Made by a program: the position numbers and the translations under genes. Source: Odiellus spinosus (lineage: Eukaryota; Arthropoda; Arachnida; Opiliones; Phalangiidae). Taken from it: a stretch of DNA of 64,000 bases. Below the pieces are notes generated by a model that had not been told where the DNA came from, did not search any database, and saw only the letters and a list, made by a program, of their open reading frames with translations. Below, piece after piece: positions 1 to 11,400 of this stretch; within the stretch, counting starts at the first letter, position 1; the number at the start of each line of letters is the position of its first letter. The stretch covers positions 9,577,504-9,641,503 of the forward strand of contig OY987239.1 in the NCBI GenBank assembly GCA_963920705.1, written 5' to 3'.

Positions 1-63
1 TTGGCTCTTCTCTCTCTAACTCAACGCAGCCCCACTTTTCCTCTCCTTGTCTGATCCTTCTTG
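1..63. mobile_element. MITE F, right end only (cut by window start)
   Basis: Matches the last 63 bases of the complete MITE F at 30561-30852, ending in TGATCCTTCTTG followed by ttttgat. Confidence 0.75.
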
Positions 64-184
64 TTTTGATGAAGTCAGCAGCGGGATGAAGATTTTGCAA
101 ACAGGTTTAGGTTTTACATCTTATAAAGAATGGAATGATAGGAAAATTAGTCTCATTTCGCTCTTCTTAAAATGTACGCTTATG

Positions 185-3100
185 CTAAATGTGGTGATCA
201 CTTAATACGGACCTTTTTCGCCAACCTTGATTCGTTAAACATTCGACGCAAAAGGTTAAAATGCCCAATGAAAGACCGATAATCCAAACACGAAAAAGGT
301 TCGTCAGGTACACTTCGTTGATGGACTTGTAAGATACTGAAGTGGAGCCAGAATTATCCGATTCCAATACGTTTCCACGTCTAAGTCTCATAACTGATCT
401 GTAAAAGTGTTCCGTCTGTCTCGTTTCAGTTATTCTCGTTGCCCTGAAAAATAACAAGTTGGGAAACCAAAATATTACCTCTTCGACAATGTTAACCTAA
501 CCTAACCCTACTTCAAATAATAGATGGACACAATGAAATATTTATTTTAAATGTAAATAAGTGGAATTCGAATTCTAACAATATAAATAAATGCATCGGT
601 ATCATTAGGCTGCACTGCGCAGGATATCCGCTTACGCGGGAAGTGACACACACACAGACACGACCAGTGTAAAACCTCCCCCTGAACCTAAGTTTAGTCG
701 GGGAGGTAAAAAGCTATAATTTACTATTACGTGTTAGTGTACGTCTAAGAGTGTGACTCTTATCTGAGGTAGTTTCTTACAGATAGTCGATGTTCTCCTT
801 GATGTCGCGAGGCAGTCGTTTATTGAATAACATGTGCGTGTAGAACGTTTCGTATTCTCTCTTTCCCACGTAGAGTTTCCGCTTACTTCGTTTCAGCATC
901 TTGAAATAGGTAGGAGTCAGTTTCGAGAAGGTTTCGTGGATTATTGTAGCTTCCCCGCTGACAAATTTTTCACTAATTGTTTTGTCCTCTAACCATGACC
1001 GACTTTCGACGCTTCGGAGCTGCACCAACAAATTGCGGTTCTTGGTGACGAAGTCCTGCAATAGAAATTTAATTGTTTAATTTAGGCTTTCTAAAACCTA
1101 GATTTCAAATTTGAATTTTCTGGCTAACACCTATGTTTTATTTTAAAGGATAGTGCAGGCTGCCACCTTGGGAACCGGTATATGTCTACTCTATGTGTAC
1201 GTTACCTAGACTTCAACGTATAAGAGTAATTCCACAAATTGTAATCAACCCAATTACCCAAATATTTCTTTTTGGCAGCTCCTCCCACAAACGAAGTTTG
1301 AAATTGTTAATAATTATCATTTGCTTTGAAATTAGGCCTACTTAATAGTCCTGGTCGATTTCCAAAACCGGAAGTCTAGAGACCCTGGCGAAAATTTTGG
1401 GGGGAAAACTTTTTGTCACGTGATCGTCCGCCATCTTTTTGTAGTGTGAAAATAGCGACAGACTAACCAACGCCTCCAATATTTTATCATATAGGAAGCG
1501 TTGGACCAATAATATATTCAACACAACAATATCGAACCGTACGCTATACCTCTGGTATAACGCTAGTTTCGAACGGGAGGAGCTTACTAGATTTGACGTT
1601 GTATGCGTTATGATTTTCACCCTATCACAAGCTTTCGAGGTCCGCGAGACCGCGACAGAGAGCTAGCTCTACCGGCAGCGCCTATCCCCGCAGCCTGATA
1701 TCCTCCCCCCCCGCACTTATCGTAGAAAACAGCCAACCGCTTCCTGCGCACGTGACATGACGCGCGGCGTAGACCTCCGTAGGCTCCATCCGCTTGAGAC
1801 TAGCGCGCGGACAAAGGTATAGCTCTTCCATATTCTTGTGTTGAATCTATTCTTGGTTGGACTAACAACTTGAATTTGGTTTGTGGGAAATAAAATTAGA
1901 AATAGTCTGGCAGTCTGTTACTACAAAAAGATGGCGGCGCGGCTATGAGACAAGGGCCCTTTTCCGGCAAATCGACCAGGACTATATTTCGTTTAGTACC
2001 GCTATACTTTAAGCCTTAGTACGGTTACCTCGAGGAATCTCTCTGCCCGAGATCCTTCCTTGTAATAGCAAAGAAGATTTGGTTTGGCCAACAAATCCTC
2101 CAGAGAATCGATGAAGAAATTGTCGTCGACGATTTGTTGACTCGTGAAGTTACCACACCAGTTGAAAATTATAGCCGTTACTCCCAAGAGCCAACAGGCT
2201 CGGACGAGCCTTAATGTCGCTTTCTTCGCGTCCGCTACGGCTGCCAATAGAAAAATTAGAATCACCAAATATTACGGGACAATTAAACTCGAGGGTAGCT
2301 TGTTAATTTTAGTATCTAGGACATAAATTCTAAATTAATTGATATAGAAGTTGTTGATTCATAAAGGAGTTTCAGGAGTATACGATTAAAAATAATTACT
2401 GTCCTGTAAGGGGGCGCGACGCTTTTGAGAAGTCTAGTTTATTATTAGTTGTTAAATTTGCGATACTTAACAGTTGTTTAGAATATCAGCCGTGTGAGTC
2501 CAGAGGGACTCGGCGAACGAAGAAAAACGACTTTCACGACGCATCCTCTTTCTGAAGCCGATAAAAGAAGAAAAGGCGGATATCGCGAGCATCGACAGAG
2601 CCACCAAAACCCAAACCGAGTCACTGAGTCCCTGGATTGACAGCAATTCCGAAGCATCCCTCTGATTAGTTTCAACAGACGAATATATTACGAAGGAAAC
2701 AATAAACGAATACGGAGGTACGTGATGAAGACTCGGCGCATCCTCGTCCACATTATAGAAACGAAGCGTTGAATCGGTTATCTGCCCGCGACGAAAAGGA
2801 ATGTATAAACTTGATTATTTGAGCGAGAGTGGGGCCAGGTTGCGGTAAAAGTTAGATGGAGGTCATAAGTTACTCCAAGTTACTCTCACGTTGGATCCCC
2901 CGTTTAAATATGATTGTTTCATAATTAATCATTATCCTTATAGTCTACTTACGCCGTATTCAACACCCCAGTTGTGTATTTCGTGCCTATCCGCCGATTT
3001 TGCATCGCTGAAGTTTGAGAGACGTTTCCGTAATTCAAAATCGTTCATAGATATGAGTTTGACATTTTTTAAATTTTGGAAAATGAGCCAAGTCCAAAAA

Positions 3101-4743
3101 AATATGCTTTGGCTATGAATGGTGTATGGCCACTTGGTAAAAGCCCTCACAAACCCAAGCGTAAACTGAAAATTTCGCAATCGGATTGGAATACTTGTAA
3201 TTACAATTAGAAGCCGATTAAACCCTCCTTTGATGTCTATTACTCCCGGCCCCCGGGTCTTATCTACCCCTCTCTGTATGGGTTCGTCTCAAGAATCGCG
3301 ATTCGTACGCCTCCTCACGGTAGATATTTTCGGAGCGGGAATTCGTCTAGCAACCTTGGAGTTCGTCAAAAAACCGTCGTCGTTTGTGGAGAGAGAAAAT
3401 TTCCAATTTTCCGTAGACAGGGGGGTATGAAATAGGACCCCTCTGATCTCGTAAAATTGTGATTTTTACCCATACAGAGAGGAGCGCTATATGGGACATT
3501 AGAGTAGTAGACTTCGAAGGAGGGTGTCATCGGCTTCTGTTACAAGTAACACTAAAAAATAGAAATCGCCCGCTGTCCAGTGAACTACCACCTTGGTAGC
3601 TGGGTCTGAATGTCTTTTAAACTTGCCTTTCCCACACTAAAGCGCATTGGTGTGTTTTTATCGATTATTCTACTAGCAAGTTGGAAACCAAAATATTACC
3701 TTTATTATTAAGCGTGATTTCTTAGTCACACACTCGTAATCACGCGGATTTATACCGTATAGGCTTAATGGCTATACGCCTATAATATTTTCAACCTTTT
3801 GCGGGTATTTATTTAATCCAAGCTGTGTATTCATCACGAATAGTTTTCACTTACCCCGTTGCAAATATTGCTGCGGGCACCAATGGACGTAGAATATGTT
3901 TTTGTCTTCCCCTAGAGCCGGTTTTTTTGTTTGTTTGTTGGTAAATACACTGACCATTATTAATTTAATGATATTATTAACAATTACAATCGGATATTAT
4001 CATTTGTAAAAAGATACTTTCCAATTTAGTATATTCATTTCAATTTAAATTAGAATTTTACCCTTTGGTCCAGAAGCCGATGAAACCCTCCTTTGAAGTC
4101 TATTACTCCCTGGTCTTGTCTACCCCTCTCTGTATGGGTTAGTTTCAAAAAGCGCGATAGATATTTTCGGAGCGGGAGTTCGTCGAGCGAATATCTCTAG
4201 CAGCCTTGGAGTTCGTCAAAAAAACGTCGTCGTTTGTGGAGAGAGAGAATTTCCAATTTTCCGTAGACAGGGGGTATGAAGTAGGACCCCTCCGATCTCG
4301 TAAAATTGTGAATTTTACCCATACAGAGAGGAGCGCTATATGGAACATTAGAGTAGTAGACTTCAAAGGAGGGTTTCATCTACTTCTGTTTGGTCCAATT
4401 TTGCCATATTTGGTTCATTTAAATTGTCAGATTAAAATGGAATTTTCCATTTGATAATGTAGTGGAATTTTACAGTGCCAAGTGTCGCGAGTTATGATTA
4501 CTTGGAGGGATTACTTTATTTCAAATCTCAACTCTAAATCTCTTCTGATTTTTCTTACAATTCAGAACGCTTCTCGAAGGGCTCTTATTCGCTTCAGCAC
4601 GTACGATTATTGTTTTAGCTCACCGGATGATTAGCGGTAATTCAAAATCAAGCGGTAACGGCAATGAGAAAATGTTTTCTTACCTCTGGTAGACTGTAAG
4701 TGAAATTATAGGGATTTGCCGAAGTGAATTTTTCGTTTTCCAT
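185..4743 (-). CDS. Divergent ionotropic receptor (IR), array copy 1
   Basis: Predicted ligand-gated cation channel subunit of the insect chemoreceptor IR family. Coding exons on the minus strand: 4684-4743, 2953-3165, 2472-2781, 2029-2240, 781-1055 and 185-443. The phases join as 0, 0, 1, 0, 2, giving 442 residues. Residues 21-146 are S1. TM1 is 147-167 (VWVLVALSMLAISAF), followed by the pore segment FAESLWTHTADI. TM2 is 204-226 (LRLVRACWLLGV), with FNWCGNFTS in place of the iGluR SYTANLAAF motif. S2 contains SGEATIIHE (298-306). TM3 is about 404-426 (LTNLFRVWIIGLSLG). Donors such as GTAAGT at 2952 and polypyrimidine acceptors flank every exon. The protein is short: there is no signal peptide and no amino-terminal domain before the LBD, and a stop lies 15 bases upstream of the ATG in frame. 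Extra 5' exons could exist. The family call is firm; the start exon is less so. Confidence 0.82.
1348..1982. mobile_element. TA-flanked element E, intact, IR unit 1 intron
   Basis: The ends are GTCCTGGTCGATTT and AAATCGACCAGGAC, bordered by TA on both sides as in Tc1/mariner-type insertions. Further in, a second inverted match (CGCCATCTTTTTGTAGT near 1430 and its complement near 1921) extends the terminal repeat. Length is about 635 bp with no transposase. It lies in the TM2-S2 intron; copy 5 lacks it. The minus-strand frame across 1342-1620 is part of this element. Confidence 0.72.
3208..3539. mobile_element. MITE A, unit 1, first intron, proximal copy
   Basis: Inverted ends with consensus CAGAAGCCGATGAAACCC; here the first base is T. 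Flanks are ttacaat and ttacaag. The matching site in copy 5 (near 46300) is empty, with one ttacaag. Minus orientation relative to the copy at 45615. The small frames at 3230-3430 belong to it. Confidence 0.85.
4071..4388. mobile_element. MITE A, unit 1, first intron, distal copy
   Basis: Ends CAGAAGCCGATGAAACCC and CTACTTCTG, flanked by the 7-bp repeat tttggtc on both sides. Overlapping frames on both strands are transposon sequence. Confidence 0.87.
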
Positions 4744-6851
4744 CTTGGTGTTGGATAGCTTCTAAGACCCCCTTGTTACGCGTTAATTCCACCTGAAAGC
4801 TTTTTCAATATTTCAAAATATTATTTAGTGCTTAATTGTTCTCATCTATTGACCTTCCTTCGCAAAGAAGTTGAGAAATCGCGTCACTTTATGTGAACGA
4901 TATAATATCATTTTAATTTTAAGGTTTGGAACTGCAACTCGCGCGCTTCGAGTTTAATTTAAAACCTCTCGTTTCAATTAAAACTCAAGAGAATTTGCAT
5001 CAATTGGCAATGAAGTTTAAAACTGGTTATTAAGTCGATGGATCCTTTTTTTTTTTATTTTCCGAGCGTCACGGGTAAACTTACGCGTTTCCGCCTGACA
5101 GACAGATAGTCGTGTTTAGCTCAACGATGCCCTCAATCGTGCTTTTTTTTTTTTTTGCAATTAGATTTCTTTAAGATAGCGTTTTCACCTTGACAGTTAT
5201 GTCAAAATCTTAACCACTAGTAACATCATTTCGAAAAATGTCCACGATTTGAAACAAACCCAACTAGTTGTATTATTATATTCTAGGAATATTGTCTCTC
5301 TATTTGCGACTGTTAAGACGTAATTATCTACGAAATATATAGTTTAATAGACGTCAGGAAAAATTGCCTTTTAAACTTGGCTAAAGGGAGACTGGACATG
5401 GAAAATCATATTATCTCGGAAATGAGCCATAAATAGAATTATTTTGGCCTTAATCGGGTCGTCAACGCCACGTTCGATGTCCATATATCGATCAACTTTC
5501 CTTATCAGCCTCCCTTTGTATTTTATTAAAATCCATTTATAGTCTAGGTCAAAATATCTGGTCGTAACAAAAGTTATTAGTAGCGCTCAATTTTGAAGTA
5601 AAGGTGACAAGAATTTGCATCTTTGGGCTCTATTCGGTGGAATGGGATAGTCTGTCAAATGAGATTTGGCCGAATAGAACAGGATCAATACACCATTTAA
5701 CCATTACTTGGGGCGCTATAGCGGCATAGGGCGAACTTTCTCTTGGTGGAAATGGCAGGGAAAAAATCTTCATGGGGTAATACGCGCGCCTCACCAAGTG
5801 AACGTTTTTTTTTTCGCCACTAGGAAGCGTTTCGAGCGCGGGCATGCGCACAGTGAAAGAGCAAAGTATTGTATTATACTCAACAACCGTTGGGTGTTTC
5901 GTTTATTACAGCTTCCTCTTAGGGCTGAGATTGCAACCAATTAAATTCTTCCCGGAAATAACGTAAAACCCCTTCGTGGCAATTATAGTAAAGGTACAGG
6001 TTAAGAAGACTCTGCCCAGTCACGTGACTGTTTGGAATCCGGGCTTGAATTCCAAAGCGCGGCCATTTTAATTTCTACTGACAATTGGTTACCTAAGGTT
6101 GAGCATCGTTTAAGCAATTTTAAAGCAGCTAGTGGTTGAGCAACTTTTAGGAGATTTTGAGCAGCGTTAGGGTGATTATAAACAACTATCGGCAACTCGA
6201 AAGTTTCTGAATACTTTTCAACAAGATTTAAGGCACATGATTGGCAATTTATCGTCGATTATTTGGCTTTCATTTGTCGACTAGGGTTGCGGTATTTTAG
6301 CGAAATAAATTTAGCTTTTCTGGTGAATTTTAGCCTCGCGATTGGTGCGTGACGTCAGTAAACGAGAACTTTACCTACTCAGATTTAGACTATAGGATAG
6401 TCGTCGCGTTACCGGCGCTTGAAGCCAAAAGGTAAAAGTTTAGAAAGTTATTATTTCCGCGTTTCTTAATAGCGAGCGATAAAAGCCGTTAATGATTTGA
6501 AACACGATATTATATAACGGGAAATTGTCGTCATTTCAAAATACGAGCTTGATTAAATCGCCTATAATAGGGTATTCATTTTTATTGCCGGCCATTTAAA
6601 ACTCATTTCGTTTTTGGAGAATGTTTGCTGATTTTTCGACGGCTATAGTTTTGTCCCTTATATTCTAGCGAGGGGGTGGGATTTCCGCCGTGATTGTGTC
6701 TCTCTCTCTCTCGTCATACTTTACCCAATCAGAATGCTTAGTACCAAAACGTCACCTCCTAACAGATTCATGCAATACGAGTTACCCCTTTGGTGCCCCT
6801 CCCCTGAAAGTTCCTCTTCTATCCAATATTGTCTATCAAGTTTCTACGAAG

Positions 6852-7240
6852 AAATTACTCGTATTCAAACGTATAACGATGGATAAGAAACATTCGCGTT
6901 TCCAGAATTAGTCTAAAATATAAGAAAAATATTTCAAAATTGACTTTTAATTCGATGAATATAAATAAAACGACGAAACTAAGATTTTAAATCATCTTTT
7001 TAATCGTTAATTTTCACGAAAATAAATTTTGAATGTTTTTTATCCGAACGTATAACGCGGATAATATTCTAAGATAAGGCCATTTTTGGATAAAAACGGA
7101 TATGGATTAGGTTATTTTACTTTACCTTCGAATAAGTTAACTCGAATGAAAAATAGTCTATTTTTAATCAAACGGATAATATACATCAAAATTTACTAGA
7201 TTTTATCCAATTAATAAAAATTATACGAATTCCGAGCTCT
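6852..7240 (+). repeat. Dispersed A/T-rich repeat C, unit 1 spacer
   Basis: About 390 bp running from AAATTACTCGTATTCAAACG through TATAACGCGGATAATATTC to TTCCGAGCTCT. It occurs in both orientations elsewhere in the window. No clear inverted ends or coding capacity. Confidence 0.75.
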
Positions 7241-7397
7241 AACATTGAGTAAAAGCAGTTTGCAAATAATATTTATTCATATTCGTGACAGCGCGGCTTT
7301 AAATTTCGTAGCTTTGTTATTTTGGTTACCTAGGCAACGAGAAGCCAGTAATTAAGTTCCCAAGTGCTTATTTAAAATTATAATTTGACAATAACGG

Positions 7398-7447
7398 GAC
7401 AAGACCCGGGAGTAATAGACTTCAAAGGAGGGTTTCATCGGCTTCTG
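7398..7447. mobile_element. MITE A, terminal fragment, unit 1 spacer
   Basis: Only the last 50 bases remain (acaagacccgggagtaatag to ggcttctg). Equivalent fragments occur in the other spacers. Confidence 0.75.
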
Positions 7448-8477
7448 GTAGAACTGGGAATAAATTTTAAAGGAAAGGTCCAATGATTGTCAGAAATAAG
7501 TTGCTTTGATTTCCCTGAACTCAGTTACTCGCAAGTTTATTATTTAATAATTTTAACAAGGAGACACTGCACTATGGTAATACAATTAAAATTTATTAAA
7601 CACTTAATCATCATGTCCATTATACAATTTAGCTAATTTACAAAACAACCTAACCTTTTAAAAAAACAAAAATAAATTATACCAAATACAGATTATTAAT
7701 TTTGAATTTTCTAAATTTAGAATCCATGGTAATATAGAGCAATATTTTCAAACATTTTTTTGAGGGAGTTAGGAAAGTTTTGGTTCCAGCCTCGCAACAA
7801 TGTATTCGGTCTTAGCTGTGTAGTAATTACTGTTCCATGTACGCTGCCATCTTTCTACAAATCCTGGCGATGGTCCTGCCGAATCCATCATTGTGTCTAG
7901 GGAAAAATATATAATATTAATTTGAAAAACAGACTAAGACATGAACAAGATGAACGAAGGAGGCCACTGGAACAACGAACTGTTGCCTGGTCGAAGCTTG
8001 GGCTAAGAAACGATAAATCCAGGACATGACTCTTCTCTGTTCGAGGGAATAAAATTCTCGTTCGGCCAAACAAACAACTTTCGTACAGCGTGTGACGTCG
8101 TATGACGTCACTTTGCTCCCAAAACGCCACAGCTTTAATTGTACAAAATTGACTTCAAAAAACGCGTCATCACGGGTTGGTGATGACGTAGCCTGTTTCT
8201 TTTTGTAGACTCTAGCGTCATGTCCTGGATTCATAGTTTCTTGGCCCATGGTCGAAGTAAAGGCGGCAAAGGTTCCTCCTAGCACCAAATTGCGCCTTTT
8301 CCTTTTCTCTTTTTCGTCATTCCTCGTTCAAAGTGGAAAAGTGTTAATGTCCCCCATTTGATGAAGTCAACAGCGGGATGAAGATTTTGCAAACAGGTTT
8401 AGGTTTTACATCTTTTAAAGAATGGAATGATAGGAAAATTGGTCTCATTTCGCTCTTCTTAAAAAGGTACGTTTATG

Positions 8478-11400
8478 CTAAATGTGGTGTTCACTTAATA
8501 CGGACCTTTTTCGCCAACCTTCATTCGTTAAACATTCGACGCAAAAGGTTAAAATGCCCAATGAAAGACCGATAATCCAAACACGAAAAAGGTTCGTCAG
8601 GTACACTTCGTTGATGGACTTGTAAGATACTGAAGTGGAGCCAGAATTATCCGATTCCAATACGTATCCACGTCTAAGTCTCGTAACTGATCTGTAAAAG
8701 TGTTCCGTCTGTCTCGTTTCAGTTATTCTCGTTGCCCTGAAAAATAACAAGTTGGGAAACCAAAAATTACCTCTTCGACAATGTTAACCTAACCTAACCC
8801 TACTTCAAATAATAGATGGACACAATGAAATATTTATTTTAAATGTAAATAAGTGGAATTCGAATTCTAACAATATAAATAAATGCATCGGTATCATTAG
8901 GCTGCACTGCGCAGGATATCCGCTTACGCGGGAAGTGACACACACACAGACACGACCAGTGTAAAACCTCCCCCTGAACTAAAGTTTAGTCGGGGAGGTA
9001 AAAAGCTATAATTTACTATTACGTGTTAGTGTACGTCTAAGAGTGTGACTCTTATCTGAGGTAGTTTCTTACAGATAGTCGATGTTCTCCTTGATGTCGC
9101 GAGGCAGTCGTTTATTGAATAACATGTGCGTGTAGAACGTTTCGTATTCTCTCTTTCCCACGTAGAGTTTCCTCTTACTTCGTTTCAGCATCTTGAAATA
9201 GGTAGGAGTCAGTTTCGAGAAGGTTTCGTGGATTATTGTAGCTTCCCCGCTGACAAATTTTTCACTAATTGTTTTGTCCTCTAACCATGGCCGACTTTCG
9301 ACGCTTCGGAGCTGCACCAACAAATTGCGGCTCTTGGTCACGAAGTCCTGCAATAGAAATTTAATTGTTTAATTAGGCTTTCTAAAACCTAGATTTCAAA
9401 TTTGAATTTTCTGGCTAACACCTATGTTTTATTTTAAAGGATAGTGCAGGCTGCCACCTTGGGAACCGGTATATGTCTACTCTATGTGTACGTTACCTAG
9501 ACTTCAACGTATAAGAGTAATTCCACAAATTGTAATCAAGCCAATTACCCAAATATTTCTTTTTGGCAGCTCCTCCCACAAACGAAGTTTGAAATTGTTA
9601 ATAATTATCATTTGCTTTGAAATTAGGCCTACTTAATAGTCCTGGTCGATTTCCAAAACCGGAAGTCTAGAGACCCTGGCGAAAATTTTGGGGGGAAAAC
9701 TTTTTGTCACGTGATCGTCCGCCATCTTTTTGTAGTGTGAAAATAGCGACAGACTAAAAAACGCCTCCAATATTTTATCATATAGGAAGCGTTGGACCAA
9801 TAATAGATTCAACACAAGAATATCGAACCGAACGCTATACCTCTCGTATAACGCTAGTTTCGAACGGGAGGAGCTTACTAGTTTTGACGTTGTATGCGTT
9901 ATGATTTTCACCCTATCACAAGCTTTCGAGGTCCAGTGGCGCCGCCAGGAATTTTTCTCACGTAGGCACGGCTTTTTTTGGGGGGCCCCAGTGGCCCTGA
10001 CAATAGCTATCGTTTCCTTTGCTATTTCTGATTCTCAAATCTCTCTCTGAAAGTTTTAGTTTTGGTTTTAGCCACTGCCCCGCTAACACTGGCACGACGC
10101 CAGTAATTAAGCTTATATGTCTACAGGTGTGCAACTCTATACTGAATTATACAAAAAAGAGGTTGCTTCGCACCCTTAAAAAAACTCTTTATCTAACTCG
10201 AATCAAACCCGTGAAGGGACAGAAATTATTTGTTAGAGAAAGAGCAATTTCATATCTTTAAAATCTACTAACTATAATTTTAAAGATATGAAATTGCTCT
10301 TTCTCTAACAAATAATTTCTGTCCCTTCACGGGTTTGATTCGAGTTAGATAAAGAGTTTTTTTAAGGGTGCGAAGCAACCTCTTTTTTGTATAATTTCTG
10401 TCCTTTTTTCTCCAAAAATATACACCTTTTCCACATTTCACTATTTTGCTTTATAGGTTTATTGAACTTTAATTCTTACTAATGCTGAATAAAAATTAAA
10501 GCGTTTAATTGAGGCTTCAATCTATTCGTAATTGAGACCCTGGTACAAATCTCGAAAGGCAGAGATTAACTAACCTAACCTTACCTAAGTTGTAAAACAG
10601 GGATGGGCTAGTTCAATTGATTAACTAACCTAAACTAATCTTACCTAAAATACTACAAGAGGAACGGGTTAGCCCGAGTTGTAGGGATTACCTAGTTGGA
10701 GGGATGGGCTATTTCCAGTGTTTAATTAACCTAATTTAACCTTAAAGATTACTTGATGGAATGGGTAACCCGAGGGATTAACTAGTTGGAACGATGGGCT
10801 AATTCGAGGAATTAACTAACCTAACCTAGCCTTACCTAAAATATTACAAATAGCCCGAGCTAAGGATTAACTAGTTGGAAGGATTGGCTAATTAGAGGGA
10901 TTAACTAACCTAACCTCACCTTAAAGATTACCAGATGGACGGGGGAGGTCGAGGGATTAACTAACCTAGCCTTACCTAAAATATTACAAGAGGGACGGGC
11001 TAGACCGAGCTAGAGATTAAATTTATAATATTGAATCGCATCGACAAAAAATGAGCATGGAAAGCGAAACAATTCTTTAAAGCAGCATGAGAACATAATT
11101 CTGGAGGCCAGAAGTATGTGGCCGTTTATTTAACTCGCCGACATCAATTTCCGTTTCGTATATCCTATTTAAAATTCTAAATCTTTATTTTTTATTATAA
11201 TTGAGTTAGACGTGATTTAGATACAGACTTCAATAATTGGTCAACTACTTAATAGCAACGTTATTACGTAGTTGTAATGACGAAGCTATTGGATCTAAAG
11301 CACATCCTAGTCGCTAAACTCAAGTATTTTAAAAAATAAAGTAGAGATTGAAAACGTTAAACTATAAATTTCATGTGTAATCGAGCACTTGGCAGGATAT

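Larger units (their letters stand above)
4793..8477. other. Spacer between IR copies 1 and 2, no gene seen
   Basis: Holds poly-T tracts (near 5046 and 5143), a TC run near 6700, repeat D-like remnants, repeat C, a MITE A fragment and the CRE-like palindrome. A 123-codon frame at 7917-8288 (minus) is conserved but shows no family resemblance. Equivalent spacers: 15977-19665, 27120-30973 and 38434-42304. The promoter of each downstream-lying (lower-coordinate) IR copy should sit at the start of these stretches. Confidence 0.6.

Noticed and set aside
777-780. Apparent stop codon ending the S2 reading frame of the IR copies
   Set aside because: The TAA is part of a GTAAGA splice donor. The phase-2 junction to the next exon restores the frame, so it is not a truncation.
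1342-1620. 92-codon minus frame in units 1-4
   Set aside because: It begins and ends inside TA-flanked element E and is missing from copy 5.
4145-4454. Recurring small frames on both strands (MEFVKKTSSFV, MKPSFEVYYSN and MKSTTLMFH types)
   Set aside because: They occur at each MITE A copy and follow its inverted repeats, not codon conservation. The same applies near 15330, 45624, 46421, 54531 and 59454.
6001-6195. 64-codon minus frame in the spacers (MPIVVYNHPNAAQ)
   Set aside because: Conserved only because spacers are duplicated; no splice sites, no family match, and absent from the region upstream of copy 5.
10019-10261. 80-codon frame conserved in three units
   Set aside because: It is one arm and flank of the hAT hairpin; conservation reflects recent duplication.
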